64,000 nucleotides of DNA from Allacma fusca (taxonomy: Eukaryota; Arthropoda; Collembola; Symphypleona; Sminthuridae): positions 53,121,067 through 53,185,066 of the forward strand of contig OX359245.1 in assembly GCA_947179485.1 (NCBI GenBank). Direction: 5' to 3'. The position numbers were made by a program, and so were the translations under genes. The notes beneath the pieces were generated by a model, which saw only the letters and a list, made by a program, of their open reading frames with translations, searched no databases and was not told where the DNA came from. Below are positions 48,991 to 60,915 of the stretch, one piece after another (positions within the stretch are counted from its first letter, which is position 1; each line of letters opens with the position of its first letter).

Positions 48991-51064
48991 TTAAAACCAA
49001 GCACCTTCATTAGTTTCTGAGAATTTCTCGCCCACGTCCGCCTGATGACTGGAATGATTATTATTTGAATCCTTCCCTCCTCTCCCATCAACACCCAACT
49101 CCGCCAGTCTCTCGGAATCTGTCTCCTGACTCTCACAGCCCTCCGGGGAGTTCCTCCCACTAATAATGGACCCACTGGGAGAGGTATTCTTACTCCAGGG
49201 GGATTTCGGGAAAACATTGACAATCCTCGGAGTACTATCAAAATTACTACTACTTCCCCCTGGTATCCCCATCCCCAGATCTGACTCCAATGGCAAGCCC
49301 CCCTCCCTCCCCACCGGGGTCCGACTCTCCGGGAACTCCTGATAATGCAGATCCGGTGTTGTGGAGTTGGAGAGGAGAGTGAGATTATTGGGAAGGAGTA
49401 ACTTTCGGTTCTTGATAGTCTTTCCCACAATCTCACCGCCGAAGTAAGTGGTTGTGGTGCCGTGGGAGCGGATGCGGGAGAGGACGTCAGCGGGAATGTA
49501 TTTGAGCTCATCATCATCCGAATTGCTACTCTCGGCCGTCCTGCTCGTCCTTGTTTTATTGCTACTACTACTACTACAACTACTGCTGTTACTATTCTTC
49601 TTGAGACTCAGAGGGGAAGAGAAAAGTTTTTCCTTCTCTCGTAACTTTTTGACGTCTGCATTATTACTACTACCACTACTACTATTATTATTATTATTAT
49701 TATTATCATCTCTCAAACTTTCCGACCGTAAGATCTTACTAGTAGGGTTAGACTTGATAGAGCGAAGGGGAGCTTTCCGACTTCGATCCGACTCCACATC
49801 ATATTTACTATTTCTTTGAGAGATGCAGAGTCTCTCAAATACATTCCGCACGTTCTTCACAAGGTTCGGAGCGGGCATTTCCTCCGCCAAAATACTACAG
49901 CTCTGTCTCGAGCCCGACTCAACATGACTCCCAGGACTATCCGGACTAAAGATCCCCGTACTCATGCTCTTGCAACGACGGAGTGTCGGAGCGGACTCTT
50001 GACTCGATCTAAAAAAAAAAAAAAAACATAAAATGTTCTTATAAACTTCCATGTTCCTCTGAAAATATTCCCTCAAAACTGTAGAATCTCCCTGAAAAAC
50101 GAACCCAAAATTCCTAAAGGAACATATCTACTTTTTTTCCCATAGATTTTTAATACCCTGAAAATTTTGTCTAAATGTTTTTGCACAAAATATGAAATGT
50201 AAGCAATGCCCAGCATGGAAACCTTTGGAGTCTTCACAACCCCCAAAGTTTCCTTACGACAGCATCATTACACTTTACAAAAGTTTAAAATTGACTCATA
50301 ACAGTTTTCCAAACTTGCCCATTTCCATATTTTAACAGCACATTAGCTTGCAACTATCGTATTATTTTAGAGCCCTTAAAATCCTATGCAGTTGTTCATC
50401 TTAAAGGAGGGACAGTTTAGAAAAATATTGAGTTTGAAGGAGATTTTTTGTAGCAATGCACACTACACTGTACACACTCAAAGGCGTTCCTATATCTACA
50501 TTTGCTTTAGCGGAGTTGACTTCCTTTAACGGAGTGTATCTGGGCTTGTATGTAATTATGTATGTAAATATATGGGGGCCGTACACAAATGTAGATTCTA
50601 AAACTATTCGTGTAAAATAATTTCTTCCACGTTGACTTTCTGAGTCTTGACAAGAGTCACGTATTCTAGGGATAGGTTCCGCTCTTATACATGTTTCTTA
50701 CAGAAAAAAACGTCTGGCTAAAGTAAAAGTGTATAAATTGTATCCTTTTAACGGGCTATATGGAGAGAGTGCATATTTATGGTCATTCCATTATTTATGA
50801 GGGAACATATCCAGGTTAATGCCTCCGTCTGACTCTCAGCATTCACGTACATACATACATACGGGAGAATCACCTCGTTGAGAAACTTTCCACGGAGGCA
50901 GGGGAGGAAAAAAAATGTAGGGATAAAGAAAGGGAACTTACTTTCCGTAAGCATAACATAACTAATGGCTATTTTGCATGCAAGTTTTTTTTTTTTTTTA
51001 TCCCGTGTGTGTGCGTATAAGCAAGAACCTTTCCAAGATTCCAGGACTCTCTGATTTTATTCTT

Positions 51065-51105
<41 letters not shown>

Positions 51106-54100
51106 ATAATCATTACAGTCACCTCTTACTCCAGGAGGAACCCCAAAAAGCAGGGAAACATTACAGGCTTAAGTCAGACGCGTTTTTTTTAGTACACCAA
51201 GGGAATTTTAATATTAAGTTAAATACTAAATTGAGACTGGGCTTTAAAAAGGAGTGTGAGGCTTATCTGTAAAAAAAAGTGCCTTTTAAGACAGGACTCC
51301 TGTCACAGGAGACCGGCCCCTACAGAGAGAGTACACTGTATAGGAGGACATTAAATGTAAGTAATATAAACAGAGCTGGGAGTACAAAATCTAAAGGAAC
51401 TACCCGGGGAAATGTCAGGGACATTTTTCTGAAAGTTTTCCCAGAATTTTGAACACAGTAACATTTTTGCGTGTGAGTGTATGAAGCAAGCTGCTGATTT
51501 ATTTTTTCATACATATGTAGATACCTACATACATTGTATATTGTAACAGCTATGTTGACACAGAACGTATAGATACGTCTCCATGCATGTAATATTATAC
51601 AAAATGGATTTTTTTTTTACCTTTTGGTACTTTTTGTCGTACTTCGGACCGTCTGGAAAATGTCCGGGGAGTCTTCAATGACAACTCTGTCATTGACAAG
51701 AAGGTCGACCAGATCATAGGAAGCGAGTTGATTCAAATGAGTTGAACTTTGGGATAGGGGGCTTTTATTAATCCAATGGAGATGACTGGTGTTGTTGGAC
51801 TTGTTATGAGTTACACCTGAGTCTTGGAAATTCCTAGGAGGTAAGTTGGGTGCAATTATTGGTTGAGGAGAATTTTCTTTTTTGGGATTCCTCCCGGGCT
51901 TTTGACGCTGCTCAAATATCTCTCGCACACGTTTCACGTCCAGAGCCAAGGCCTCTGCGGTGAGGTCCATTTCAGGGGAATTCCCTTCCTCAGGATTGTA
52001 GACTCCTTGGAGACTCTCACTATATATAAATACATACATACATGGGAGTAAATAAAAAAATATAAAAAACTCAAGAGTCCAGACACTTTTATATATCTAT
52101 ACATGACTGTTATGGACCCATTACTAGCATTTCCAGGAGAGTGAGTCTCAATAATAAGTGCTGGGACGGCTAGTATGCTTATAGTGAACCTCTGAAATTT
52201 GACTTTTGTAAGGAGGACTCTTAGAAGGGAATTTCTCGGAGGATATTATTATTGGGGTCAATTGGAACGTGACCAAATGTTTTGATCTTCTGGAGATCCG
52301 GATGAGTTTGGGATAGGGAGAGTACACTGTATGTAGTAGGGTAAACTCTATATACTGTATATAGGGATGGTTTTTTTTTCGAAGAGGTGGAATTTACTAC
52401 CCGGACATTGCATAATGCATGACTGGAGCATGTGAGGATTCAGATGTGATTGGAATTTCGAGGCGTCAAAAATTGTACCGTGTTATTTTTTTTATACATG
52501 TTAGAGTAGATACTAGTAGTACTGTGTGTGTGTGTGTGCTGTCGTAAAGTGGGAATTTTGTGTGCAGTCCCAGACTTTAGGATTCTGGTCGTGTGTCCTC
52601 TCCCAGCCTGCCCCAGAGGGAGATGAATGGGGTGAATGCCTTGGATTTTTGCACTATTGCATTTCTCTGTATACAGTCAACTCTCCCTATAGGGGCCTTC
52701 ATACAAGGCTTCTCATAGGCTATTTTCTCTCTAACCATAGGGCTGAGGCATTTAATCCGAAAGGATCTACCATTTCATACGCTAATTTCCCCCCCGCTTA
52801 CAATCAACATGGAATTACAAGCGTTAAATTTTTTTTTTTTTTTAAGGGCAGCTCTTAAAAAGAGATTTACAGTGGAGGTTTATTTAACTCAAGAGTGCGG
52901 AGGTTGTATTTCCTAGGATTCTAGTATAGCGGAGCAGTAGGTAATTACATATAGATACAATAATAACTCTAGGCATATGAAACAGTTTTTTTTTGTCTGT
53001 ACAAGTGCTAAATTTTATCTGAGAATTTTGGGTCCTAGCAAGAGCCCACTGTAGAATGTCAAATGCGGCAAAAGCTACACCCTTTTTTATGCATGGAGTA
53101 AACTGCAAGCAAGTACAAAATGCAGGGGCATGCATTGCATATGTAATGTGGACTGTCCTGGTTGTATGGACGTGTTATATCTTCCATTTAAATAAATATA
53201 TATCAGAGGGCCTCAAATGCTATAAATTGAACATCTGCAACTGCTGAAAATTACAAGGAAAAATACGTTTCTGCATCTGTGCCGTTCCTCTCTCTCTCTC
53301 TCTTTATAAGAGCAATAAATTAGGATAAAAAAAACAAACTGTAATAAATTATTGACGTTTTAGTAATCCGCGTGTAAGTTCCGTCAACTATGTCAAATTC
53401 TACAGATTTGTGTCGTAAGAATGAATGGGGCAATTTTCCCTTTAAAATATTGTCTACTCAAAATATTGTCCATTCAAAACATTGTATATTTAAAAATATT
53501 GTCTATTTAAAAATATTGTCTATTTAAAAACATTGCCTATTTAAAAACATTGGATTTTTTTATTCAAAACTCTCTGCTCATTTTTAACCCTGACTCTTAC
53601 CCAATTGTAAAAAATTGTGTTATTATAAGGACATGATTCTAGTCAAGCCATAAGTACTGAGGTATGCATTATAAGCACGTAATGTATCTACATTTATGAA
53701 CATAGGAAATGTAGAATTTGACAGGGGAGTGAGTAGAGTCAGGGCATTAAAAGCAAACCACGTTCGCATGTCAGCCCATGTGTCAAAACGATCTGGGATG
53801 AGAGTACCCAGTGATCATGGAAGCATCTATCTTTGTATCTATAATTATGCATGGGGGGGGGAATTGTAAGTGTGCAATAAAAAATGAGGACCTGTCCAGA
53901 GTAGCGCTGGAAGCAATGGAGATGACTTCATCATGAGCATCCGCAAAGGCATAAGTATGAGTGTCAGTGTCGTCCGTGAGGGTTGAGTCGGAGTCATAGT
54001 CAATGTGGGGGGGTTTCATGGATGGGGTCAAATGAGGAACAATTAGTTCCTCCTCCTCCTCCTCCGCCCGGTCCGTGTCGAGGAGCCAGGTCGCCTGTAA

Positions 54101-55927
54101 TATCTGGCGTCGACTCACCCGACTCTGTCTCCCGTCACTATAATTAATTTTTTGCCTATGTCAATATGTATTGTGATCGTCCTTGGCTATCAAATATCCT
54201 CAGGGGAAGGGGCACACTAAGCAAATACATTTTTAATTCCGAATTTACTCTTTAAACAAAAGGAACAGCGTCACTTGCATCGGTTGCATCGTCCCACTGT
54301 TTGTAGATATAACATTCTTGTTCATTTTTTCAAAGGGAGCTTTTTATTTGCATCGGAATTCTTTCCTTTTAGAGAGATTGTAAATCATTTTAATTCTCAA
54401 AAGAAATATGTATACAAAACTCTGTTTGCCCCTTCACCGATGATATATCATTGTCATGTATGTAATATCTACTTGAAATTGTCCATAGTTTGAGGGGAAT
54501 TTTTAGAAGAAAGATTTATTCAATCTCATCGATTGTCATCGTCATAAAGTCAAATCAGGCTGTATTTGATACGAGTATAGATCCCCATTCAAGGGGAAAA
54601 TTTATAGACACTTACTCTATTTCCAAGGCCTTATCTTGATCTCCGTCCGGCTTCGGTCGGGGCCCTTGCCATTCAACCAAGCAAGATTCCATATCTCTGT
54701 TGAAGAAAAAAAAAGGGGGAAAAATTTATACGATGCATTTCGTTCCACATGATTTATTCCCAGTAATATTTTACCCTACCGCATTTTTAGCTCTCTATAT
54801 AAAAAAGCAATCCCTTGAAAAAACCGAACCTTTCTTAGAAAAGTCTAGGTCAAGGGCAATTATTTTAGCATATGACATTTTTTCTACATTTCTCCACTCG
54901 AAATTCAATTGTACAAAAATAATGTGGGCTCAAAACGGAATTGTGCAGACACATCCACACATTTTTTTTTTGTACATAATTATATTGTGAGTATATTTCG
55001 GGAAATGTTTTTACATTTATCATTTATAGCTTCTGCAGGCAGTAACAAATTAAGCGGAAATTTTTGATTGTGTGTCAAATGAGTTTGTTGGGTCAAAATG
55101 AAGAATTCATTTATGAGGCTCATTTATCTCCGTCATTACAGCGGGGGACGCTTTTCCCAGTCCCAAATGAATGAATGGGATGGGAATGTCCAGAAGTGCG
55201 AAATCCAAATTTGCATTTAGATAGGAGGAGGATTTGTATAACGTAACATATGTATGTTCCAAATGAATAAAGCAAAATGGATGGAACGCCCCTTTGAATA
55301 ATTCCAGCTCCGTTGTTTGACACTAGCCCTAGAATATTTCTCCTATTATCAGATACTCCTCCTATATGGTCCCTGAGTAAATATATACATAACTGTGCTA
55401 TAAGAGACAGACATTTACACACTTGGAATTATATATCTATAATTATATGGAATACGAAGACACAGCTCACACATAGTTGTCACGGTATTTATCCCACGAT
55501 TTGGATGCAAATGTGCTCAATCGTCCCGTAATGAAATAGGCCCAGGATTTTGCACACATGCAATGATAATTTCTAGTAAAGGCAAAAGGGCCTTGTCTGA
55601 ATTTTGTCAGCTCCCTATGTAGTGGGGTTACAGAGTCCCAATGGAATTTCCGAAAGCTCACTATCAGCTTTCAGTATATACAGTGCAGTCACACTACAGA
55701 CACTGTCTTAAAATCCATTAGGCTTGACAAGTATGAAGAGAGAGGCTCTCCTCAGAAGATAAGTTACCATTGTGGCAAATGGGAATGTGTCCAAATATTT
55801 TTGTGACCATATAAAAAATACATTTGTAACGAGTCTCTTATAGTGTCAGTGCATTGTAGAGCCAAAACCAGAGACGGAAAGTCGCGTTCACTCACACTCG
55901 CACACACAAACACTCAAACTCACAAGC

Positions 55928-55961
<34 letters not shown>

Positions 55962-58703
55962 AGACACACAAGGCCGAAAACCACGGATCCGTTCCATCGC
56001 TTCCCTTCCTCCCATTCTCATGTCAATGACAATAATTATAGGGCAAACAAGATCTCGCTCCCAAACCCCATTTACTACATCCATGTCGAACATGTCTCTT
56101 GAGCCATGTACTCCCAAACTGAACATGGTTTGTCTAGTCCGTGCTCAGTGCACAGGCCTATATGAATAATAATTACTGAGTGAGTGTACAGTGCACTCAA
56201 AAAACAGGAACACACAAGCACACATGGAGGATTTACAAGAGCATAACCCTAAACATATTAAAATTTGAGGATTTCACATTTTTTATAATTACAAAAACAC
56301 AAATGTGAAATCTTGCCTTTTTAAAAAAAAAACATCTTCCACATTTCGAATTTTAATTTCCGGCCGATGATTCTTGGATGCTTTTTTAAAAGACAGTTTT
56401 TGTAAACAGTGATAAATGTTTTTCTGTCTTGCAGTCAAAGTGCTCTTACAAGGGTGGCTATGATAGGTAGCCTTGCCTGTAGAATTCTAAATATGGGCCT
56501 TCAAAACGTACATAGAAAATTGTTGGTTGAGTTGTTATATATATGTATGTATCTACCTATGTATGTATGTATATGTAGATATGGGAACTTGAGAGGGAAA
56601 ATATGTAGAGTGTTCCGCAAATCTAACATGGCTAACTATCTGGAGGGAAGCTCGACTCAAGCATGAAATCCCGCGTTCTCGTCTACAAAGTTCTTCACAA
56701 AATTTCCTGAAAGTTAGTGGAGGCAGCTTAGCTGGGATGGAATTTAATTCATGTGGCATACACACACACATACACACACACACATACACACACACACATA
56801 CACACACACACATACACACATAGACAAACACATAGATAGGTACATATGTACATGTCATATAAAGACACGAGTCTCTAAATTGCCCTCCATAGTGAACACC
56901 GCCTCTCTGACAATGTCTCCATCCATGGCTCTGTACCTCGCTATATTGACATTTGTTTTATGTCCCCAACTTTATTATGCACTCAAGTGCCCCTTCACAT
57001 TTTCCACTGGAACCTTCTCCAGCCTTGGTAGACGCGTAACTCCAGCAAAAATATACAGGCAGTAGGGACTCAGAGTGAAAATTGTTAAAGTTTCCGAGAG
57101 TTTGTCCAAGGCGAATTGAATTCTAATTATGTAAGAATTTCTAGAGGGGCACGTCAAAAGCTGGACTAATTCATCTCGTCTCTTCTAAAACAAGAGCATT
57201 TGTTGAAGAAGGATAATTTGACTTACAGTAGTTTTGGGAATTGAGGGAAATTGCAAGGTAAATTCTATGCACTATGCTCAAATACAGAACAGCTCTGTAT
57301 TGTGTTGACAGGGAATATTTTCGCAGCTTAGATTTCATATAAACTCTCTGCAGAAAAATTTCGTCAAATTTCACCTGCCCAGTGAATACAAGTGCACGGG
57401 CAGGCTCGAAGGACCAAAATATGAGCTTAACTCCTGAATGGGTAACATGTTCCTGATCCCGACCAAAACTCCTACGTAACAATGTTTGCAAATCTAGATA
57501 CATACATACATACCTATACGGTTTCCCTCGGATTGCAAAACTGTGTAAACACTTTTAAAACTTAGCCCCATGCAAAGGTACATATATCCCAGGAAGCTTC
57601 CCTGGGACCTTTAACATGCACAGTAGACTTTGCCAAAATTTACATTCTTAAACAAACTTTATATGATATGTACGTACGTAGAAAAAAATACTTATAGATA
57701 TTTACAAATATATACATTTGTAAGGAAACCTGGTCCTGTCCCAGGGAAAAAGTCAGGAGCACACATTCGAAATTTAGGCTACCCTTTCCTTATACAGTAT
57801 CATATGCAGAATCATATACAGTATCATATACATAGGGAAAATATGTACATCCATAGATTCGCCTATACCCATAAGACTCTCAACACATACACATATAGCC
57901 AGAATACCAGTGAGCAAAGGTAAGGGAAGCGTTTAATCAGCCCGAGAAAATTGTGCGGAACGACGACAAGATAATTGAGGTTGGCTTGAGCCTCCGGGTC
58001 CAGAACTCCAATGCAGAGTATAATATAAGAGCCTAGCAAAGTATAACATATACAGTCCGCGGACCCTATAGTACCATTCCTGAGAGGAGCCCCAAATGTC
58101 CTTAAAATTCCAAATTTACCTATAAGACTCAAAACTAACATATTTGCCTCAAACGGAAGGAGAGAATGTTCATGCCCGGAACAAATCCTCCACAAATAAG
58201 CACCTTCTAGTATAACCAGTCCGGACTGTATGTCCCAATATAAAGGACTCGGTCCCATACACACTAGTCCATATATTCCAGGGAGTAATATATTAAAAAT
58301 ATAAGATTGTTCAAGAGACCCTGGGAAAAAGTGGTTGAGCCGAGAGGAAAAACTAGAGATCCTTGGATGCTTTCCAGGGAAATCCGAGTCATTCCCAGCG
58401 TCACATGAAATTTTGTACACCACTAGGCTTAAAAAAAATTTAACCTTATGAGGAGATATTTGACGGAAAAAAAGCTCTACTGTATGTACTTACGTGTGTG
58501 TGTGTGTGTGTCTGTGGGGGAGGGAAAGAATTGAACATCTTTATACATTTGATACCATTTCATACACATAGGACTTTCTGAATTCCAAGAGTGTTTTTAC
58601 TTGACGTAGCACACTCACTCTTTCCCTTTCTTTTTTTTCTCTCTCTCTCTCTCTCTCTCACTAAAGTTGCAAAAAAATTTATACCATGTCTGGTTTTCGC
58701 GGG

Positions 58704-58734
<31 letters not shown>

Positions 58735-60058
58735 AAAAAGGATCGATAAAGAAAAGCAGACTGTATTTACTCAATCTTTGTTATATGGTTGAGTTAAAAT
58801 TGGAACCTGGTCTGTTGTAGTGTATCTGAGTTCAGTGTGGACTCAGAGGAGGAAAAAAAAAAGGAATTGTGTGTATGTTTTTATCTGGGCTTACGCAAGA
58901 TCCTTATTGTGGAAGATTCCCTATCTAAATTGTAATCAATTGTATATATCTACATATATAGAAAAACACCAACGTGGGGAAAGGCACGAAGGGGAGGAAA
59001 AAGCAAGCTAAATTGATCCCAGCAGAATGAAAGGAAACGTGTAATGTTTTTTGGACGGGAGTCGGGAGGAAAAAAGTGGCCACTCCAATTGCAGATTTAC
59101 TATTTACTTTGGACATGGAGCAAAATCCGTTTTTTATCAAATGGTCATTTCCTCTGTCTACACACACACAAAACACACACACACATAAGGAACACACACA
59201 CACACATACACATTCACAAGAAAACGTTTCTTTTCAGTAATTTTTTTTTTCTCAGGGAATTTCTCCTCCTCTGCTCCTCCTCTTTCCTAAGAAAAATGTA
59301 CATCTTCTGGGCCGTCCGGCACGTCTTTGTAGTAAAAGTCTTAATGGTTAATTCTTAAAGAATAGGGTCTAATTGGAATTTCTGTGGGAGGGCGAGAAAA
59401 AGAATTTCGCAAATAAAAATAAAAAAATAGTCAAACCTGATATCAAACACTTGGTCGAAACTTGGAAAAGGTCCGGGAGAATTCTCAAGGAAAAAATCTT
59501 CGTTGTAGTTCTCTTCGAAGTCTTCCTCAACTTCTTCGACAATCAAACTATCCAAACTTATTTGATTTGACTCATGCTGATGGCTCGAACCAGTAGCTCT
59601 GGTAGAGTCGAGGGAGTCCTATGAGAGGAGAGAGAGATGTATATAAAAAAGATGAGATTATTTTCCCAATATATATCCTCCCTATTGTCATTTCCATACT
59701 AATCACTCCTGACATTTGCAGACAGAGAGAGATAGATAAAGGCAAATGAATTATTCAGAGGGAGAGAGTCAGAGTCCTAGAAATAGTTTCTACTCTACAG
59801 TATACTGTAGATATATGTAAGTAAATGAGGCTATGTTGTGCGGATCCTGACAGAAAGACATAGAGGACAGTTATATAGGTATATTTTTTCCCCTTCTTTT
59901 TTTTTTTTTATTTGTGTGTGTCTTACCAAATGGGAGCAGAAATCTGAGTCTTCCTCAAATATCACTTCTAGAGAGTAACCCCGGCGGAGGCGAGTTGGAC
60001 CCATCCCATCTTACATGGAGATTGTTACCGTCTCGGATCTTCTCCAGGTTTTTCTTCC
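48991..60058 (-). CDS. large disordered acidic/Ser/Asn-rich protein, family unknown
   Basis: Coding exons on the minus strand: 60004-59927 (ATG at 60004), 59618-59437, 54696-54616, 54137-53892, 52019-51621 and 50008-48991 (stop TAA). They total 2004 nt, 667 aa; all five junction phases (0,2,2,2,2) agree, which strongly supports the model. Residues ~30-190 are acidic (EEVEEDFEENYNEDFF, EEEEEEL, DYDSDSTLTDDTDTHTY). A motif VKRVREIFE (224-232) recurs as VKNVRNVFE (379-387). Residues 431-479 are Asn and Ser runs. The best folded-looking block is YIPADVLSRIRSH ... TYFGGEIVGK (499-526). Numerous SP/TP sites suggest phosphorylation. No enzyme domain, signal peptide or membrane segment is seen, so I infer a cytosolic or nuclear scaffold and cannot name a family. 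The donors at 53891 (GTCCTC) and 59436 (GTTTGA) are weak. Confidence 0.8.
50009..51620 (-). other. intron of the disordered-protein gene
   Basis: No exon of another gene is recognised. It contains a (CA)n microsatellite at about 51066-51103, several poly-T/poly-A runs and transposon-end-like relics around 51117 and 51325. Confidence 0.6.
51066..51103. repeat. (CA)n microsatellite
   Basis: Roughly 18 uninterrupted CA units inside the intron between the last two coding exons of the minus-strand gene. Confidence 0.95.
52020..53891 (-). other. intron of the disordered-protein gene
   Basis: Holds a transposon-end-like motif at 52671 (ACAGTCAACTCTCCCTATAG) and an 18-bp tandem array at about 53440-53566 (AAATATTGTCTATTTAAA and variants). 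No coding exon is seen. Confidence 0.6.
53440..53566. repeat. 18-bp tandem array
   Basis: Six to seven units of AAATATTGTCTATTTAAA with drift (ATTGTCCATTC, ATTGCCTATTT). Intronic and non-coding. Confidence 0.85.
54697..59436 (-). other. 4.7-kb intron of the disordered-protein gene
   Basis: Microsatellite-rich: CA tracts at 55927-55952 and 56760-56822, TC/GA tracts near 58639-58730, and TATG repeats near 56550. No exon on either strand has convincing support. A 19-bp stretch at about 54424-54443 resembles the end of the foldback element at 21888 and may be a relic. Confidence 0.5.
60005..60058 (-). promoter_or_regulatory. 5' leader with upstream start codons
   Basis: The first coding exon begins at an acceptor (GTGTGTGCATGCAG, edge 60058). 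Before the main ATG (60004) lie a minimal start-stop ATGTAA, whose TAA is in frame with the main start, and a second ATG in another frame whose 13-codon reading overlaps the main start. Such upstream frames commonly lower translation. A further non-coding exon may begin after the acceptor TTTCCACAG near 60247. Confidence 0.5.
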
Positions 60059-60579
60059 CTGCATGCACACACTGACACAGAAGGCACAGACAGACACACA
60101 GAAAGGCACGGGCACAGACACAGGCACAAGCACAGTCAGACACATATAAATATACACACAAGTCTCAGAATTAAATTTCCATTCCGCAATCTTCCCAAAG
60201 TGGTTTCTGTCTTCGAGCCCGTACGTTTTCCCGTTTTTCTTGAGACCTGTGGAAACCATAAGTGAATTTAAAAGCAATGACAGGGTTGGAGTGATTCGAT
60301 TGCTCTTTGGTGGAAGGGCTGTATGTTATGACTATATGAATAGACTTACTGGGACCTTTTTCAATGTGAGATCTTTTATTATAAAGTTTGTAATATTTAG
60401 GGGGGTACAAATATTTGGAATGGCACTTCCGTATTTACATAATTAATTTTAGATTTGAGAGGGGAATCATTAACAGGCGGAAGTAATCTTTGGGAGGAAT
60501 TTTGCGCGTTGGAAATTATTATATAGTACTTGAATATTTTGAATAAAATTTCATTATTGTCATTAGGGCAAAATTTGGT

Positions 60580-60915
60580 GAGAATGTTATGGAAATTTGG
60601 TGAGAATTTTTTGCAACTTTCAGGATGATGTTTTGTAGATTTCTATAAAATGTTTTGAAAATTTCGAGAGAATGTGTTGCAAATTTCGAGAGAATGTTTT
60701 GCAAATTTCGAGAGAATGTTTTGCAAATTTCTATAAAATGTTCTGCAAATTTGGAGAGAATTTTCTCCGAGTTTTGGGAGAATGTTTTGCAAATTTGGAC
60801 CCATTGTTTTTCAAATTTCGAGGGAAAGTTTTGCAATTTTTGAAAGAATGTTTTGCAAATTAACCCTAATGTTTTTCAAATTGAGCCAGAATGTTTCGAA
60901 AATTGTACAAATGTT
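60580..60915. repeat. 22-bp minisatellite
   Basis: About 14 degenerate units of AATGTTTTGCAAATTTCGAG(AG). The best-preserved units are at 60665-60750; units decay towards both edges. Translation gives an artificial periodic frame on both strands (for example 60519-60836), which is not a gene. Confidence 0.9.

Noticed and set aside
49448-49819. Plus-strand leucine-rich frame opposite the last exon of the disordered-protein gene
   Set aside because: It is the complement of Asn/Ser/Asp codon runs on the minus strand, whose exon phases are consistent.
56553-56858. Cys/Val-rich frame (VCVCVCV)
   Set aside because: Translation of a CA/TG microsatellite; the same holds for 55843-56169, 58925-59203 and 59955-60161.
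60519-60863. Periodic frames on both strands (ENVLQI..., FSQNSEKIL...)
   Set aside because: Translation of the 22-bp minisatellite.
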